Of a stretch of 60,472 bases of DNA, positions 14,871-22,661 are shown in pieces; within the stretch, counting starts at the first letter, position 1, and each line of letters starts with the position of its first letter. Source of the DNA: Nanohaloarchaea archaeon B1-Br10_U2g21 (lineage in GTDB: Archaea; Nanohalarchaeota; Nanosalinia; Nanosalinales; Nanosalinaceae). Both the position numbers and the translations under genes were made by a program. A model generated the notes under the pieces. The model was not told where the DNA came from. It worked only from the letters and a program-made list of their open reading frames with translations, and did not search any database. The stretch spans positions 1 to 60,472 of the forward strand of contig LKMP01000004.1 of assembly GCA_001563915.1 (NCBI GenBank). The letters run 5' to 3'.

Positions 14871-15977
14871 TCAATTCCAGTCGAAAGTGTAGTCATCTAT
14901 GTTTAATTCTATACCTCGATACTCTCCGTCAATAAACGGCTCATTATAGTCATCTGTAACATCTAATTCGATTGAGGAGTCTGTAGGAGTTATAGTACCA
15001 TTTGCAGTTTTAGTGTAGTCTCTTTGATCATCCTCGCATTCATCTCCGCAACTACAGTCGTCAACACTTTCTCCATCTTCGTCATCCTTGCAGCTAAGGC
15101 ATTCACAGCTGCATTCACTTTCTCGATAATTTGAAAAATCCTCGTTGGCATTATCAGACTGAGATGTACTTACACTAATGTTGGAGGCTGTATCAATTTC
15201 AGAACTGATGCTTGATGCAGAAGGCGTATCGGACTCATAACTGTTATAGGCGTTTCTTCTTGCCTGCGAAAGCGCCGAAGCTTCAGAACCGCATGAACTG
15301 GCCTCTCCATCGTACTCCTCCTCTAACTCAGTATCTTCAAATTCATCTTCAATTGAGGTATAGAAGCTAGAAGCGTATTTAATTAATTCTCCGTACCGAT
15401 TATCAGATGCGGTGTCATTATGACGGTAGTTTGTTTCTTTGAAAACAATACTTTCAGAATCACTACAAATAAACTCAATAGCGGTGTCATCTGTATGCGC
15501 ATACTCTGAAAGCACCCAGAAATTGGCGTCTTCTAGATTGGTGTCGAAAGTTTCGCTTGTAAGTTTCTCAGGATATATTTGTACATCTAGAGTAGGGTTT
15601 ATACTACAACTAGAACTATCTGATATCATATCATTTAGTCTGTCGCCCGCATCATCTTCCCAAGCTTCTTCCATCTCAGTGTAAAGAGTTTTATTATCGC
15701 CAGGAATATTATCCCATGATACTCCTGCATTATCTTTTCCTAACTCATAAGCTGCATTGTTAACAGTATACACTCCAGAGAAAGGTACGTGATGGTATAA
15801 AGTATGCTCTGCTTTTGAACGAGTTTCTGCAATATTTGTTATGTCTCCTGAGGCCTCTAGCGCCAAATCCTCTATGGCATCCGCTATAGGAATGCCTTGA
15901 ACTGCTAGAGCAGCGGATAGTATAAGTAAAGCTAACATAGGTAATACGCCTTCTAAAGATCCTTTTTCTGTATTCAT
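14871..15977 (-). CDS. Large pilin-like protein with Cys-cluster ectodomain
   Basis: The 368-residue protein starts MNTEKGSLEGVLPMLALLILSAALAVQG, a class III signal (cut after KG, Glu at +3) followed by a hydrophobic helix. The ectodomain is very acidic. Residues about 287-318 hold ten Cys in a run of CxC and CxxC spacings (ECSCECLSC, DCSCGDEC), suggesting a metal-binding or disulfide-knotted knob. A short beta-rich end follows. It overlaps the upstream gene by 4 bases (ATGA) and is the last gene of the pilin operon. Probably a minor or tip pilin (inference). Confidence 0.75.
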   Translation of the reverse strand: MNTEKGSLEGVLPMLALLILSAALAVQGIPIADAIEDLALEASGDITNIAETRSKAEHTLYHHVPFSGVYTVNNAAYELGKDNAGVSWDNIPGDNKTLYTEMEEAWEDDAGDRLNDMISDSSSCSINPTLDVQIYPEKLTSETFDTNLEDANFWVLSEYAHTDDTAIEFICSDSESIVFKETNYRHNDTASDNRYGELIKYASSFYTSIEDEFEDTELEEEYDGEASSCGSEASALSQARRNAYNSYESDTPSASSISSEIDTASNISVSTSQSDNANEDFSNYRESECSCECLSCKDDEDGESVDDCSCGDECEDDQRDYTKTANGTITPTDSSIELDVTDDYNEPFIDGEYRGIELNIDDYTFDWN

Positions 15978-16582
15978 CTTGCTATTGTCGCCTCCAGTCG
16001 TGCATTTTCCTCGTTTGATAATGGAATAGTTCTCACAATAGTTATAGTCGCACTAGTTCCGTCTTGCGTCACATTTATCAGATCGCCATCATGTTCTATA
16101 CGCACATCGTAAGGGCTAGAATCTTCGCTTCCACCTATATGGCTTACTCCTCCTGTTCCTGTTGCGCCCCCAGTACGTCTTCTAGAGGGTGCACGAACCT
16201 CCTCATCACTATCCCAGTATATTTCTGCTTTATACTCTAAATAGGACTGTAAATCTCTGCTGACATTATTTCGAGAATATTTTTCTCCATCTATTACAGG
16301 ATCATCATCGGTAGAGTAGTACAAAGATAAGAGTTCGTAAAAGGTTCTTTCATTGTAATCAGATTCCACTTCGGAAGAATTCTGAATAGGCATATGAAGA
16401 ACAGAATCTATTGAAGAAATGGCTGTAGCGCCTTTAATGCTCATATCAGCCTCTAATTCCATTTCCTCAGTTCTTTCGTCTCCACCTATACTTAAGACTA
16501 CAAAGATAATAAGTGCTAAAAATATTGATACTGCAAAAATCATTATCTCTATTATTATGCCTTGTCCCTTAGTTAATTTCAT
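15974..16582 (-). CDS. Pilin-like protein with class III signal
   Basis: The 202-residue protein has the N-terminus MKLTKGQGIIIEIMIFAVSIF, with KG|QGIIIE, then a hydrophobic helix to residue about 33. The Glu in the early mature part resembles the conserved Glu5 of type IV pilins. The ectodomain is acidic, with a basic Gly/Thr-rich patch (APSRRRTGGATGTGG) near residue 130 and a C-terminal beta-hairpin (TSATITIVRTIPL). There are no Cys. It overlaps the upstream gene by 14 bases and the downstream gene by 4. Confidence 0.75.
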   Translation of the reverse strand: MKLTKGQGIIIEIMIFAVSIFLALIIFVVLSIGGDERTEEMELEADMSIKGATAISSIDSVLHMPIQNSSEVESDYNERTFYELLSLYYSTDDDPVIDGEKYSRNNVSRDLQSYLEYKAEIYWDSDEEVRAPSRRRTGGATGTGGVSHIGGSEDSSPYDVRIEHDGDLINVTQDGTSATITIVRTIPLSNEENARLEATIAR

Positions 16583-17075
16583 AGATATGCACCTTTAATG
16601 CGTGTTTCCGGCCATCTTCATCAACTGCAATTACGGGAGATTCTCGATATTCGAGTCTAGAGCTCGTACAGGAAATTTCATCAGGCATACGTTCATCAGG
16701 GTCTGCCTGAGAGACGAAAAAGCCGAAATCTTGTCCATCAAGTCCCGAAACTCTTGGAATGTAACAGTTAGCTCCATCCGTTTCATAGGACAAATCTCCA
16801 TCTTCTGTGAAAAATTCTAGAGGGATAAAGCTCCGGGTTTCTAGTAGTTCAGGGTTTTCAAAGTTCTCTGTATACGCATCTAATTCATTATTATCTAGAG
16901 AGGGATTTAATGTATGTTCCAATACTACTGCTTTGTCGTATTGGCTTTGAGGACCAGTTTCAATATTTGTAGATAAGTTTGTTAGAGCTCCGACGTTTAT
17001 TTGAAGAACTAAAGCTATGCCTACTCCAAGCATAATAAGATAAGGTATTTTAGTAGTTAAGTTGTATAAGTCCAT
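16569..17075 (-). CDS. Membrane-anchored pilus-locus protein
   Basis: I place the start at the ATG at 17075, one base after the stop of the preceding gene; the open frame extends further to 17168 but would then overlap it by 92 bases. The resulting 168-residue protein begins MDLYNLTTKIPYLIMLGVGIALVLQINVG, with one TM helix, then an acidic ectodomain with two Cys (NCYIPR, SCTSSRLEYRE) that may pair. No KG motif is seen, so it may be a bitopic component and not a processed pilin. Function unknown; the context is the pilin operon. Confidence 0.7.
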   Translation of the reverse strand: MDLYNLTTKIPYLIMLGVGIALVLQINVGALTNLSTNIETGPQSQYDKAVVLEHTLNPSLDNNELDAYTENFENPELLETRSFIPLEFFTEDGDLSYETDGANCYIPRVSGLDGQDFGFFVSQADPDERMPDEISCTSSRLEYRESPVIAVDEDGRKHALKVHIYEIN

Positions 17076-17076
17076 T

Positions 17077-17484
17077 TTAGCAATCACTTGAAAATAAGAG
17101 TTGATCAGAAGAATCCGGTCGTACTGATTTTTCAATACAAAGAATGCCGTCATCCCCAACTTCTTCAAATTCGCCAGGTCCGGAGATCTGAGAATAGGTT
17201 TTTTCCGATAATTCGAAACTTTCTTCTGTGTCTCTGAACTTTAGTACGAGTTCAGACCCTTCTATTTTGAATTCATGATCTTCAACCTCTATTTCAAGCT
17301 GTCCCTCTGGATAAGTTTCAAGGCCTGAGGCGGCGTTTACAATTCTTTCGCCTCTCAAATCTACTGTCTGTTCTTTGATAAATTCTAGTATGAATCCTTG
17401 ACTTCCAACTAATACCATCATCACAATTAGGAATGATAGGGCTGCTTCCAGCATTGAGAAAGGATAAGAACTTTGCCCTTTCAT
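17077..17484 (-). CDS. Pilin-like protein with class III signal
   Basis: The 135-residue protein starts MKGQSSYPFSMLEAALSFLIVMM. Cleavage after MKG would leave QSSYPF and a hydrophobic helix with Glu, a good archaeal pilin or archaellin-type N-terminus. The ectodomain alternates short acidic strands (QLEIEVEDHEFKIEGSELVLKF), and the end has two Cys (LCIEKS, SSDC) able to form a disulfide. The gene overlaps the upstream stop by 4 bases. Confidence 0.78.
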   Translation of the reverse strand: MKGQSSYPFSMLEAALSFLIVMMVLVGSQGFILEFIKEQTVDLRGERIVNAASGLETYPEGQLEIEVEDHEFKIEGSELVLKFRDTEESFELSEKTYSQISGPGEFEEVGDDGILCIEKSVRPDSSDQLLFSSDC

Positions 17485-17903
17485 TGTTCTGCCTCTATAG
17501 TTACTTCCGCGTTATCGGTGTCAGCTGAAATTAAGGCCTGCCAATGACCGGAATCTATAATATCGTCATTCTGATTTTCTACATCCAGAACTATGAGATA
17601 GCTGCAGTCAAGATCATGTGATTGCTGCTCGTTGCCTTCATCATCTTTTAATAGCATAGTTGAGTCATCTAGCTCGATTTGTTCGCCTTGAAGTTCTCCT
17701 TCTATAGATTCTCCTACTACGTAGCTGTATTGATCCATGTTTCTACACTGATTTTCAACGACGTTTGTTAGGCTCATAAAGAATTCTTCACCAGGTTCTG
17801 AGGAGGATGTCTCTCCGAATTCATTCATGATTCCCATTATAGGCCCTAGTCCTAGAATTACTGTCATTACGCCAAGAATAATGAAAACTACAGAGTGTTC
17901 CAT
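17481..17903 (-). CDS. Membrane-anchored pilus-locus protein
   Basis: The 140-residue protein begins with the hydrophobic helix HSVVFIILGVMTVILGLGPIMGIM directly at the N-terminus. An acidic ectodomain with two Cys (NQCRNMD, LDCSYLIVLDV) follows, with a predicted beta-strand pair. It lacks the KG signature but has the size and layout of the other subunits. It lies 3 bases from the preceding gene and overlaps the next by 4 bases. Confidence 0.7.
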   Translation of the reverse strand: MEHSVVFIILGVMTVILGLGPIMGIMNEFGETSSSEPGEEFFMSLTNVVENQCRNMDQYSYVVGESIEGELQGEQIELDDSTMLLKDDEGNEQQSHDLDCSYLIVLDVENQNDDIIDSGHWQALISADTDNAEVTIEAEQ

Positions 17904-17906
17904 AGT

Positions 17907-18116
17907 TCAATCATCTCCGTTACTGCCAAAGATATTGCAGTCTCCGTCTTCTTCTCCTCCTTGAGCTAATTCTCCAAAACAAGAGGCGATTCCGCCGCCC
18001 TCATCTTCGATTTCGTCTCCTCCTTGGCTTATTACTGTGCTTGTGGCTCCATATATGCCTACTAGTGTCATTAAAATGATTACAAATGCGACTAAGACTG
18101 TTATGCTCATCCTCAT
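17907..18116 (-). CDS. Small single-TM pilus-locus protein
   Basis: Probable 69-residue protein starting MRMSITVLVAFVIILMTLVGIYG, with one TM helix and then a Gly/Glu/Asp-rich tail with two Cys (ASCFGEL, DCNIFG). The frame could also start at GTG 18131 (overlapping the previous gene) or at ATG 18110; GGTGG precedes the chosen ATG by 11 bases. Function unknown. Confidence 0.65.
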   Translation of the reverse strand: MRMSITVLVAFVIILMTLVGIYGATSTVISQGGDEIEDEGGGIASCFGELAQGGEEDGDCNIFGSNGDD

Positions 18117-18120
18117 TTTT

Positions 18121-18273
18121 CTATAAACCACCTATTGTTAGATCAATGTTTGATAATCCAAATTCTTCTACTGATGTAATATTCCCGCTCAAAAGTATTC
18201 CTAGCAACATTATTATCATTATAGCTACTACAAAAGTGATTACCATCGATAGACTTAGCTCAAGGCCTTTCAC
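18121..18273 (-). CDS. 50-residue class III-signal pilin-like peptide
   Basis: The product is 50 residues, beginning (GTG start) MKGLELSLSMVITFVVAIMII. The MKG-x-(E)-hydrophobic-helix pattern is the same as in the two other very small pilin-like proteins of this operon (18309 and 20300). The rest is a short hydrophilic tail ending NIDLTIGGL. No ATG is available in frame, and no strong ribosome-binding site is visible, so coupling to the upstream gene (35 bases away) is possible. Likely a minimal pilin or a regulator of assembly. Confidence 0.65.
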   Translation of the reverse strand: MKGLELSLSMVITFVVAIMIIMLLGILLSGNITSVEEFGLSNIDLTIGGL

Positions 18274-18308
18274 ATCGAGTAGTTGTATATCTTCGTTGAA
18301 ATAGGTTT

Positions 18309-18458
18309 TCAGTCTTCAGGCTGGAACACTAGGCCTTCTAAAAATTCATCCATGACGTGTGTGAACCATGACTCAAAACTGACATAGAGTAGCACTACTA
18401 CCATTATACCTAGGGCTATAACTGAAATAGTTTTTACACTGAATTCTATACCTTTCAT
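18309..18458 (-). CDS. 49-residue class III-signal pilin-like peptide
   Basis: I chose the ATG at 18458 because GAGG lies 5 bases before it and the product MKGIEFSVKTISVIALGIMVV matches its small paralogues. An ATG at 18482, overlapping the upstream stop as ATGA, would add 8 residues. The mature part is one hydrophobic helix and a short acidic tail (VMDEFLEGLVFQPED). Probably a small pilin-like subunit. Confidence 0.65.
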   Translation of the reverse strand: MKGIEFSVKTISVIALGIMVVVLLYVSFESWFTHVMDEFLEGLVFQPED

Positions 18459-18478
18459 TGTTTCCTCGTTTTTTAGTA

Positions 18479-20074
18479 TCATCTTGGGGTTGTTTCCCAT
18501 TCGCCTGTACTGGTATCGCAGCTCCAGTTATCTATATGTTGTAAATCCGTATCAAGCTCATCATGACATAAATGCCACTCTGCATAATTTTCATCATTAG
18601 GGTTTGCGCATAGTAGTTCTGCTTCAAGCTCATATTTTAGATTAGATCTATCTCTTAAATCATTATTTGTGAAGTCAGATTCTCCGAATTCATCTTCTAC
18701 TTCTCCTCTTAATTGTATATTAGGTATAAGCTCCTGAAGATGTTCTTGTCCATCATTGCCTCCTCCTTCGCCATGCTCCCAATCTTCAGGTTCTTCTTCT
18801 CCTTCCATAGCATCAAACCATATTCCACTATAGAGCTGGGTATCTGGATCTGTGCCTGCCGCAGCCTCAGTAGGGATATTAGTGTCTAAAGGGTACGCTG
18901 CTGCTTCTCTAATGTGTGTTTGTCCATCATCATACTCTGCAAAAAGCTGGCAACGATCAGGCCCAGGATTATGTCCTCCAGATTCTTCAATATCTTCCAA
19001 GTTTTCATCTCTGAGTTCAAAGGTATGTGCTGTATGAGTGTCTCCGCCACCCGTCAGCGTAGCTCCCCAACCAGTGTACCATTGTGGCCCGGTGAATGGT
19101 CCTCGATAGTCTAAAGGACTTCCAAGATCTACGTCGTCATCACAGGTTTCATGTTCGCTGTCTTGAACAACTATGATTGGATACAAAGGTTCATGATCAT
19201 TGTAGCTTTCGTCATCTATCTGGCCTCTATTGCCTTGAACATAGCCTGAATCTCCTTCGCATAATGTTACCTTCACATCAATCTCTCTACCTTCAGTTGA
19301 AGGATCCATATTTGTCCGATCATAAACATCTTGATTTTCAAAAAATAGGGATACTGGAGCTATATCAGTTTCATCATCAATATAGTTTGCTACAGTTGCT
19401 CCAATTGCGCCAAGGATGGCGCCTGCGGTTGCGCCTGCAGCTGTGCCTCCAGGCCCTACAACGCTGCCAACCATTCCGCCTCCTGCGGCGGTAGTCTGCC
19501 AGTTAACGTCTCCGCCTCCTTCATGTTCTATTTCGTCTGAGTACTGGGAGGGATAGCCTTCTAAAACTATATCTATATTTCCTTCAAAGTCATCGTATCC
19601 TAGTTCTAAGGGAGTTTCTCCTTGTAGCCATCCGATTCGCAGAGTCATGTTTTCTTCAATTATAAATTGTTCTTTTGAGTAAGAGCCTGCCATAAAGTTA
19701 TCATCAGCTCCAAGACCGCCAGGATTAATTCCATCTAAACCTCTCGCAAGCCCGGCTTCGCCTCCGAAACAGTCTGGGTTACTGGTTAAAACAGTTCCTT
19801 CTAGCCCTTCATACCCTCCTTCTTCTTCATTCATTCCTTTTACTGCTTCACAACCGTCATTTATTCCTCTGTCTCTTGTGTAGGCCATTAGATCAGATAA
19901 AGCTTGTTTATCTTCTATTTCTACAGTAGGATCCTCATCTGCTCCTAGGTCATCGAATCCTTGCTGGATTGCTTCTCCTAGAGAGCCTACTGTAGCTGCT
20001 GATATGAAGAGTGAGGCAACTAAGAGACCTATAGCTAGGTGCATTATAGCACCTATGCCCATTCCCTTTAGCAT
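18479..20074 (-). CDS. Large pilin-like surface protein with Gly-zipper segment
   Basis: The 531-residue protein begins MLKGMGIGAIMHLAIGLLVASLF, a KG class III signal plus helix. The long ectodomain is acidic and Gly/His-rich in places (THTAHTFELRD, EHGEGGGNDGQEH), with about ten Cys. Around residues 192-231 there is a hydrophobic GxxxG-rich stretch (GMVGSVVGPGG, GATAGAILGAIGAT) typical of glycine-zipper membrane hairpins. It overlaps the next pilin gene at 20068 by 7 bases. The size suggests a tip adhesin carried by a pilus-like fibre (inference). Confidence 0.75.
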   Translation of the reverse strand: MLKGMGIGAIMHLAIGLLVASLFISAATVGSLGEAIQQGFDDLGADEDPTVEIEDKQALSDLMAYTRDRGINDGCEAVKGMNEEEGGYEGLEGTVLTSNPDCFGGEAGLARGLDGINPGGLGADDNFMAGSYSKEQFIIEENMTLRIGWLQGETPLELGYDDFEGNIDIVLEGYPSQYSDEIEHEGGGDVNWQTTAAGGGMVGSVVGPGGTAAGATAGAILGAIGATVANYIDDETDIAPVSLFFENQDVYDRTNMDPSTEGREIDVKVTLCEGDSGYVQGNRGQIDDESYNDHEPLYPIIVVQDSEHETCDDDVDLGSPLDYRGPFTGPQWYTGWGATLTGGGDTHTAHTFELRDENLEDIEESGGHNPGPDRCQLFAEYDDGQTHIREAAAYPLDTNIPTEAAAGTDPDTQLYSGIWFDAMEGEEEPEDWEHGEGGGNDGQEHLQELIPNIQLRGEVEDEFGESDFTNNDLRDRSNLKYELEAELLCANPNDENYAEWHLCHDELDTDLQHIDNWSCDTSTGEWETTPR

Positions 20075-20265
20075 AGTGATATATCAGACACATCAGCCAA
20101 GATACTGCCAATATTTCTTAAAAATCCAGTACATCCTGCTGCATCTTCGGTACCTAGTATGGCAGGAAATGCTAGAAGCGCGAATATTGCTGCAATAGTT
20201 ATTGCTATGATAAGGCCTATTATTATTTTAATAGGCATGCTTTCTTGACCTTTCAAGGGTTTCAC
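20068..20265 (-). CDS. Pilin-like protein with class III signal
   Basis: The 65-residue protein is MKPLKGQESMPIKIIIGLIIAIT plus a helix and a short tail with two Cys (AAGCTGFLR, DISLC). KG|QES followed by a very hydrophobic helix is the clearest archaellin/pilin-type N-terminus of the set. Together with the ATPase and platform genes just upstream it is a good candidate for a major core pilin, although its small ectodomain (about 25 residues) is unusual. Confidence 0.75.
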   Translation of the reverse strand: MKPLKGQESMPIKIIIGLIIAITIAAIFALLAFPAILGTEDAAGCTGFLRNIGSILADVSDISLC

Positions 20266-20299
20266 ATACCATTTGAGGTTTTTACTAGATTTAAAGGTT

Positions 20300-20437
20300 C
20301 TAGTCTAGGGATTGCTCCAATGCAGATATCATTTGCGTTTCCACCATGTTATATACCACAAATACGATTAATGCTGTTGCTATTGCGCCCAGAGCTATTA
20401 AAATCATGTATCTAATTGTTTCATCAATTCCTTTCAT
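20300..20437 (-). CDS. 45-residue class III-signal pilin-like peptide
   Basis: The frame MKGIDETIRYMILIALGAIA...EQSLD encodes 45 residues. Its ATG overlaps the platform-protein stop as ATGA, so it is translationally coupled. The MKG-acidic-hydrophobic helix form equals that of the genes at 18121 and 18309. The mature peptide would be almost only a membrane helix. The gap to the next gene (20266-20299) holds nothing else. Confidence 0.68.
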   Translation of the reverse strand: MKGIDETIRYMILIALGAIATALIVFVVYNMVETQMISALEQSLD

Positions 20438-22599
20438 ATTCCATCTGCAACTCCTGATACTATTCCTCCGAACAGTAGACTAATTATGGCTACTGTCATT
20501 ACGTAGAAAAACATGCCTGATATCATTATTTTGCCTATAAACATGTTTTTGTATGTTGGATCGTTTCCGCGCGTTATTTTCATGTAAAATGTTCCGAGAA
20601 TATAGAGTAGTTGTATGAGGTAAAGTCCTACTACGAATTGTAGTAGTTCTGGAGGAATTGAGGATTCAAAGTCTTGCATGAATGTTCCTCCTTCCATTCC
20701 TGCTTCTTCTTCTGGTAGATCTCCTTCTGCAAGATCAAAAGATTCTGAGAGTTGGAATAGCGCTGTGATAATGGTTTGAGACATTCCTACTGCTACTCCT
20801 GAGACTATGGGCGCAAGCATGTATGCAAGCATCTGGATTGTTGTTGTAGTTTCTTCCATTAAGTCATTGAGTCTTTCTTGGGTCTGATGGATATTTTTTA
20901 GATATCTAGAAATAGTCATCATCGCAGTAGAAGCCATATTTGTGCCTTTCTCTGAAGATTCGAGTATTGCCCTCATAACAGTATCAATCATTTGGCTAGG
21001 GAAGCGTGTCAATGCGCCATATCGTTCATGGAATATGGCATCGTCGAAAGTCATTCCCATTTCTTTAACGTTTCTAGAAGCTAGTCCGAACAAATTAGAA
21101 ATCTCTAGGTCTTTAGTGCTTTCAGCCGCTTGATCTAAAGCAAGCTCTATAGGTGTACCTCCAGAAATTTTGTTGCCTAGTTCAAAAAGAGCTGTAGGGA
21201 ATTCAGATTCTATTTCTCGGAGACGGGCTTCAGCTTTTTGCCTCTCTATATTTCCAAGGATTTTTGTTACGCCGATAGCCATGCCTGCGCCTAAAACTAT
21301 GACCATACTTCTCAAAAGCATGGCAAATGGTGCTACGTCTTCTCCTGAAGTCAAGAGACTTGGCGCAGATTCTATTAGCGAGGAATCGGGAAGAGGGTAG
21401 AAATAAGGGAATGAAATATATCCAATTATTCCATAGAGTCCGATTACAAGAAAAATAACTATGCCTACAGGCCATACAGGCATCTCAAGTTCTTTTTCAC
21501 CGATATTTAGAGTATAACGCCCTCGTTTAGGCAGAGAATCTTCAGAGACCGGAGCAGTATTTACTGTAGGCGGTCTAGAGCTAAGTGTTCGCTGCATAAA
21601 AATCCAGAGGAATGCTGGTAACATTAAATTAAAAGTTATGAATAAGTGTAGCGGGGTTATGAGTCCGCCTAGAAATGCAGAGACAAGAGGAAGCATTATC
21701 ATTCCAAGCACTGGAAGGAGTGCGCCTACAGCGTTTAGTATCATTACTGGAGTTTCTAGGCCTTGGGCGTAATGCTTCATCTTTTCCTGTGTTCCATCAA
21801 GAATATTATCTATAGAGTCTTGGAGAAGTCTTTCACGTCTTGTCGCGTTAGGCTCATTAGTTGCGGCTCTCAAAAGATTCAAAGATTCTAAAAAGTCTTT
21901 GTTATAGTCTTTCCAGCACGAAGTGTAGTTTTCTAGTGCGTCATCAATTTTTTTGTATTCTCCAACTTCTAATGACCATAAAACTCCTTTCAAATCTTTT
22001 GCAATTGGACCTTCTAAGTTTAATGCTGCGAAACGTACTGCTCCTTCTAAATTGGGAGAACTACGCATGTATACAACCATGTAGAGTACGGAAAGAATCA
22101 TTTCGCCACTACTTTCTATTACTTTATCTTTTGCAGCGTATATGGGCTTATAGAATGTGTATGCAGCAGCCATTAGAGGCACAAGACCGGTAATCAATAC
22201 TAAAGATAGAGGAATTAATCCTTCTTCTCTACCTAGAATCGCTCCTATGCCTATGTTTGCTGCAAATAACATTATCCATGCTGCAAAAGATGATAAAAGT
22301 ACGCCTATTGTGGCAGAAAGCACCATTCCGGGAGTGATTTCCCATCCGAGCAGCTTTATCGCAGGATCTAGCTTTCTACGAGTATTTTCATCTGCTTTAA
22401 GGCTAAATACTGATGCCATTTTGTAACAGAGTTTTTCATAACTATTTCGCTCTTCAGAACGGATTTCTTCTTCTTTATAGCGCTGATATCGTCTTGAAAA
22501 ATTGTCGGTATTGTTGCCGGTGTCATAAGGCGGCATTTTAATGTCCTTGTCTATCTCCCCGAGAATTTCTTCTAACCTTTCTTTCTCATCTTCATCCAC
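20434..22599 (-). CDS. Pilus platform protein with two T2SF (TadC/ArlJ-like) domains
   Basis: Membrane platform of a type IV filament machine, 721 residues. After an acidic cytoplasmic N-terminus of about 75 residues come two copies of the T2SF fold: residues roughly 90-345 and 385-700, each with a helical cytoplasmic part and flanking TM helices. The second holds the best-conserved segment (EFPTALFELGNKISGGTPIELALDQAA). Single-domain TadB and TadC pairs or one ArlJ are the usual forms; this resembles a fusion or ArlJ-like long version. The GTG start has no clear ribosome-binding site but overlaps a 21-codon ORF. It works with the ATPase encoded upstream. Confidence 0.88.
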   Translation of the reverse strand: MDEDEKERLEEILGEIDKDIKMPPYDTGNNTDNFSRRYQRYKEEEIRSEERNSYEKLCYKMASVFSLKADENTRRKLDPAIKLLGWEITPGMVLSATIGVLLSSFAAWIMLFAANIGIGAILGREEGLIPLSLVLITGLVPLMAAAYTFYKPIYAAKDKVIESSGEMILSVLYMVVYMRSSPNLEGAVRFAALNLEGPIAKDLKGVLWSLEVGEYKKIDDALENYTSCWKDYNKDFLESLNLLRAATNEPNATRRERLLQDSIDNILDGTQEKMKHYAQGLETPVMILNAVGALLPVLGMIMLPLVSAFLGGLITPLHLFITFNLMLPAFLWIFMQRTLSSRPPTVNTAPVSEDSLPKRGRYTLNIGEKELEMPVWPVGIVIFLVIGLYGIIGYISFPYFYPLPDSSLIESAPSLLTSGEDVAPFAMLLRSMVIVLGAGMAIGVTKILGNIERQKAEARLREIESEFPTALFELGNKISGGTPIELALDQAAESTKDLEISNLFGLASRNVKEMGMTFDDAIFHERYGALTRFPSQMIDTVMRAILESSEKGTNMASTAMMTISRYLKNIHQTQERLNDLMEETTTTIQMLAYMLAPIVSGVAVGMSQTIITALFQLSESFDLAEGDLPEEEAGMEGGTFMQDFESSIPPELLQFVVGLYLIQLLYILGTFYMKITRGNDPTYKNMFIGKIMISGMFFYVMTVAIISLLFGGIVSGVADGI

Positions 22600-22657
22600 T
22601 GGAAATCATCTCGATTTCTTGGCTCAAATTAAATCTCTGAATCGGGTTTGCTGCCAT
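22592..22657 (-). CDS. 21-codon coupling ORF between ATPase and platform genes
   Basis: MAANPIQRFNLSQEIEMISSG is preceded by GGTG (inside the ATPase stop region) with a 7-base spacer. Its TGA lies a few bases inside the platform gene in another frame. Since the platform GTG lacks its own strong site, ribosomes finishing this ORF could reinitiate there. It could equally be a chance ORF. Confidence 0.35.
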   Translation of the reverse strand: MAANPIQRFNLSQEIEMISSG

Positions 22658-22661
22658 TGTA

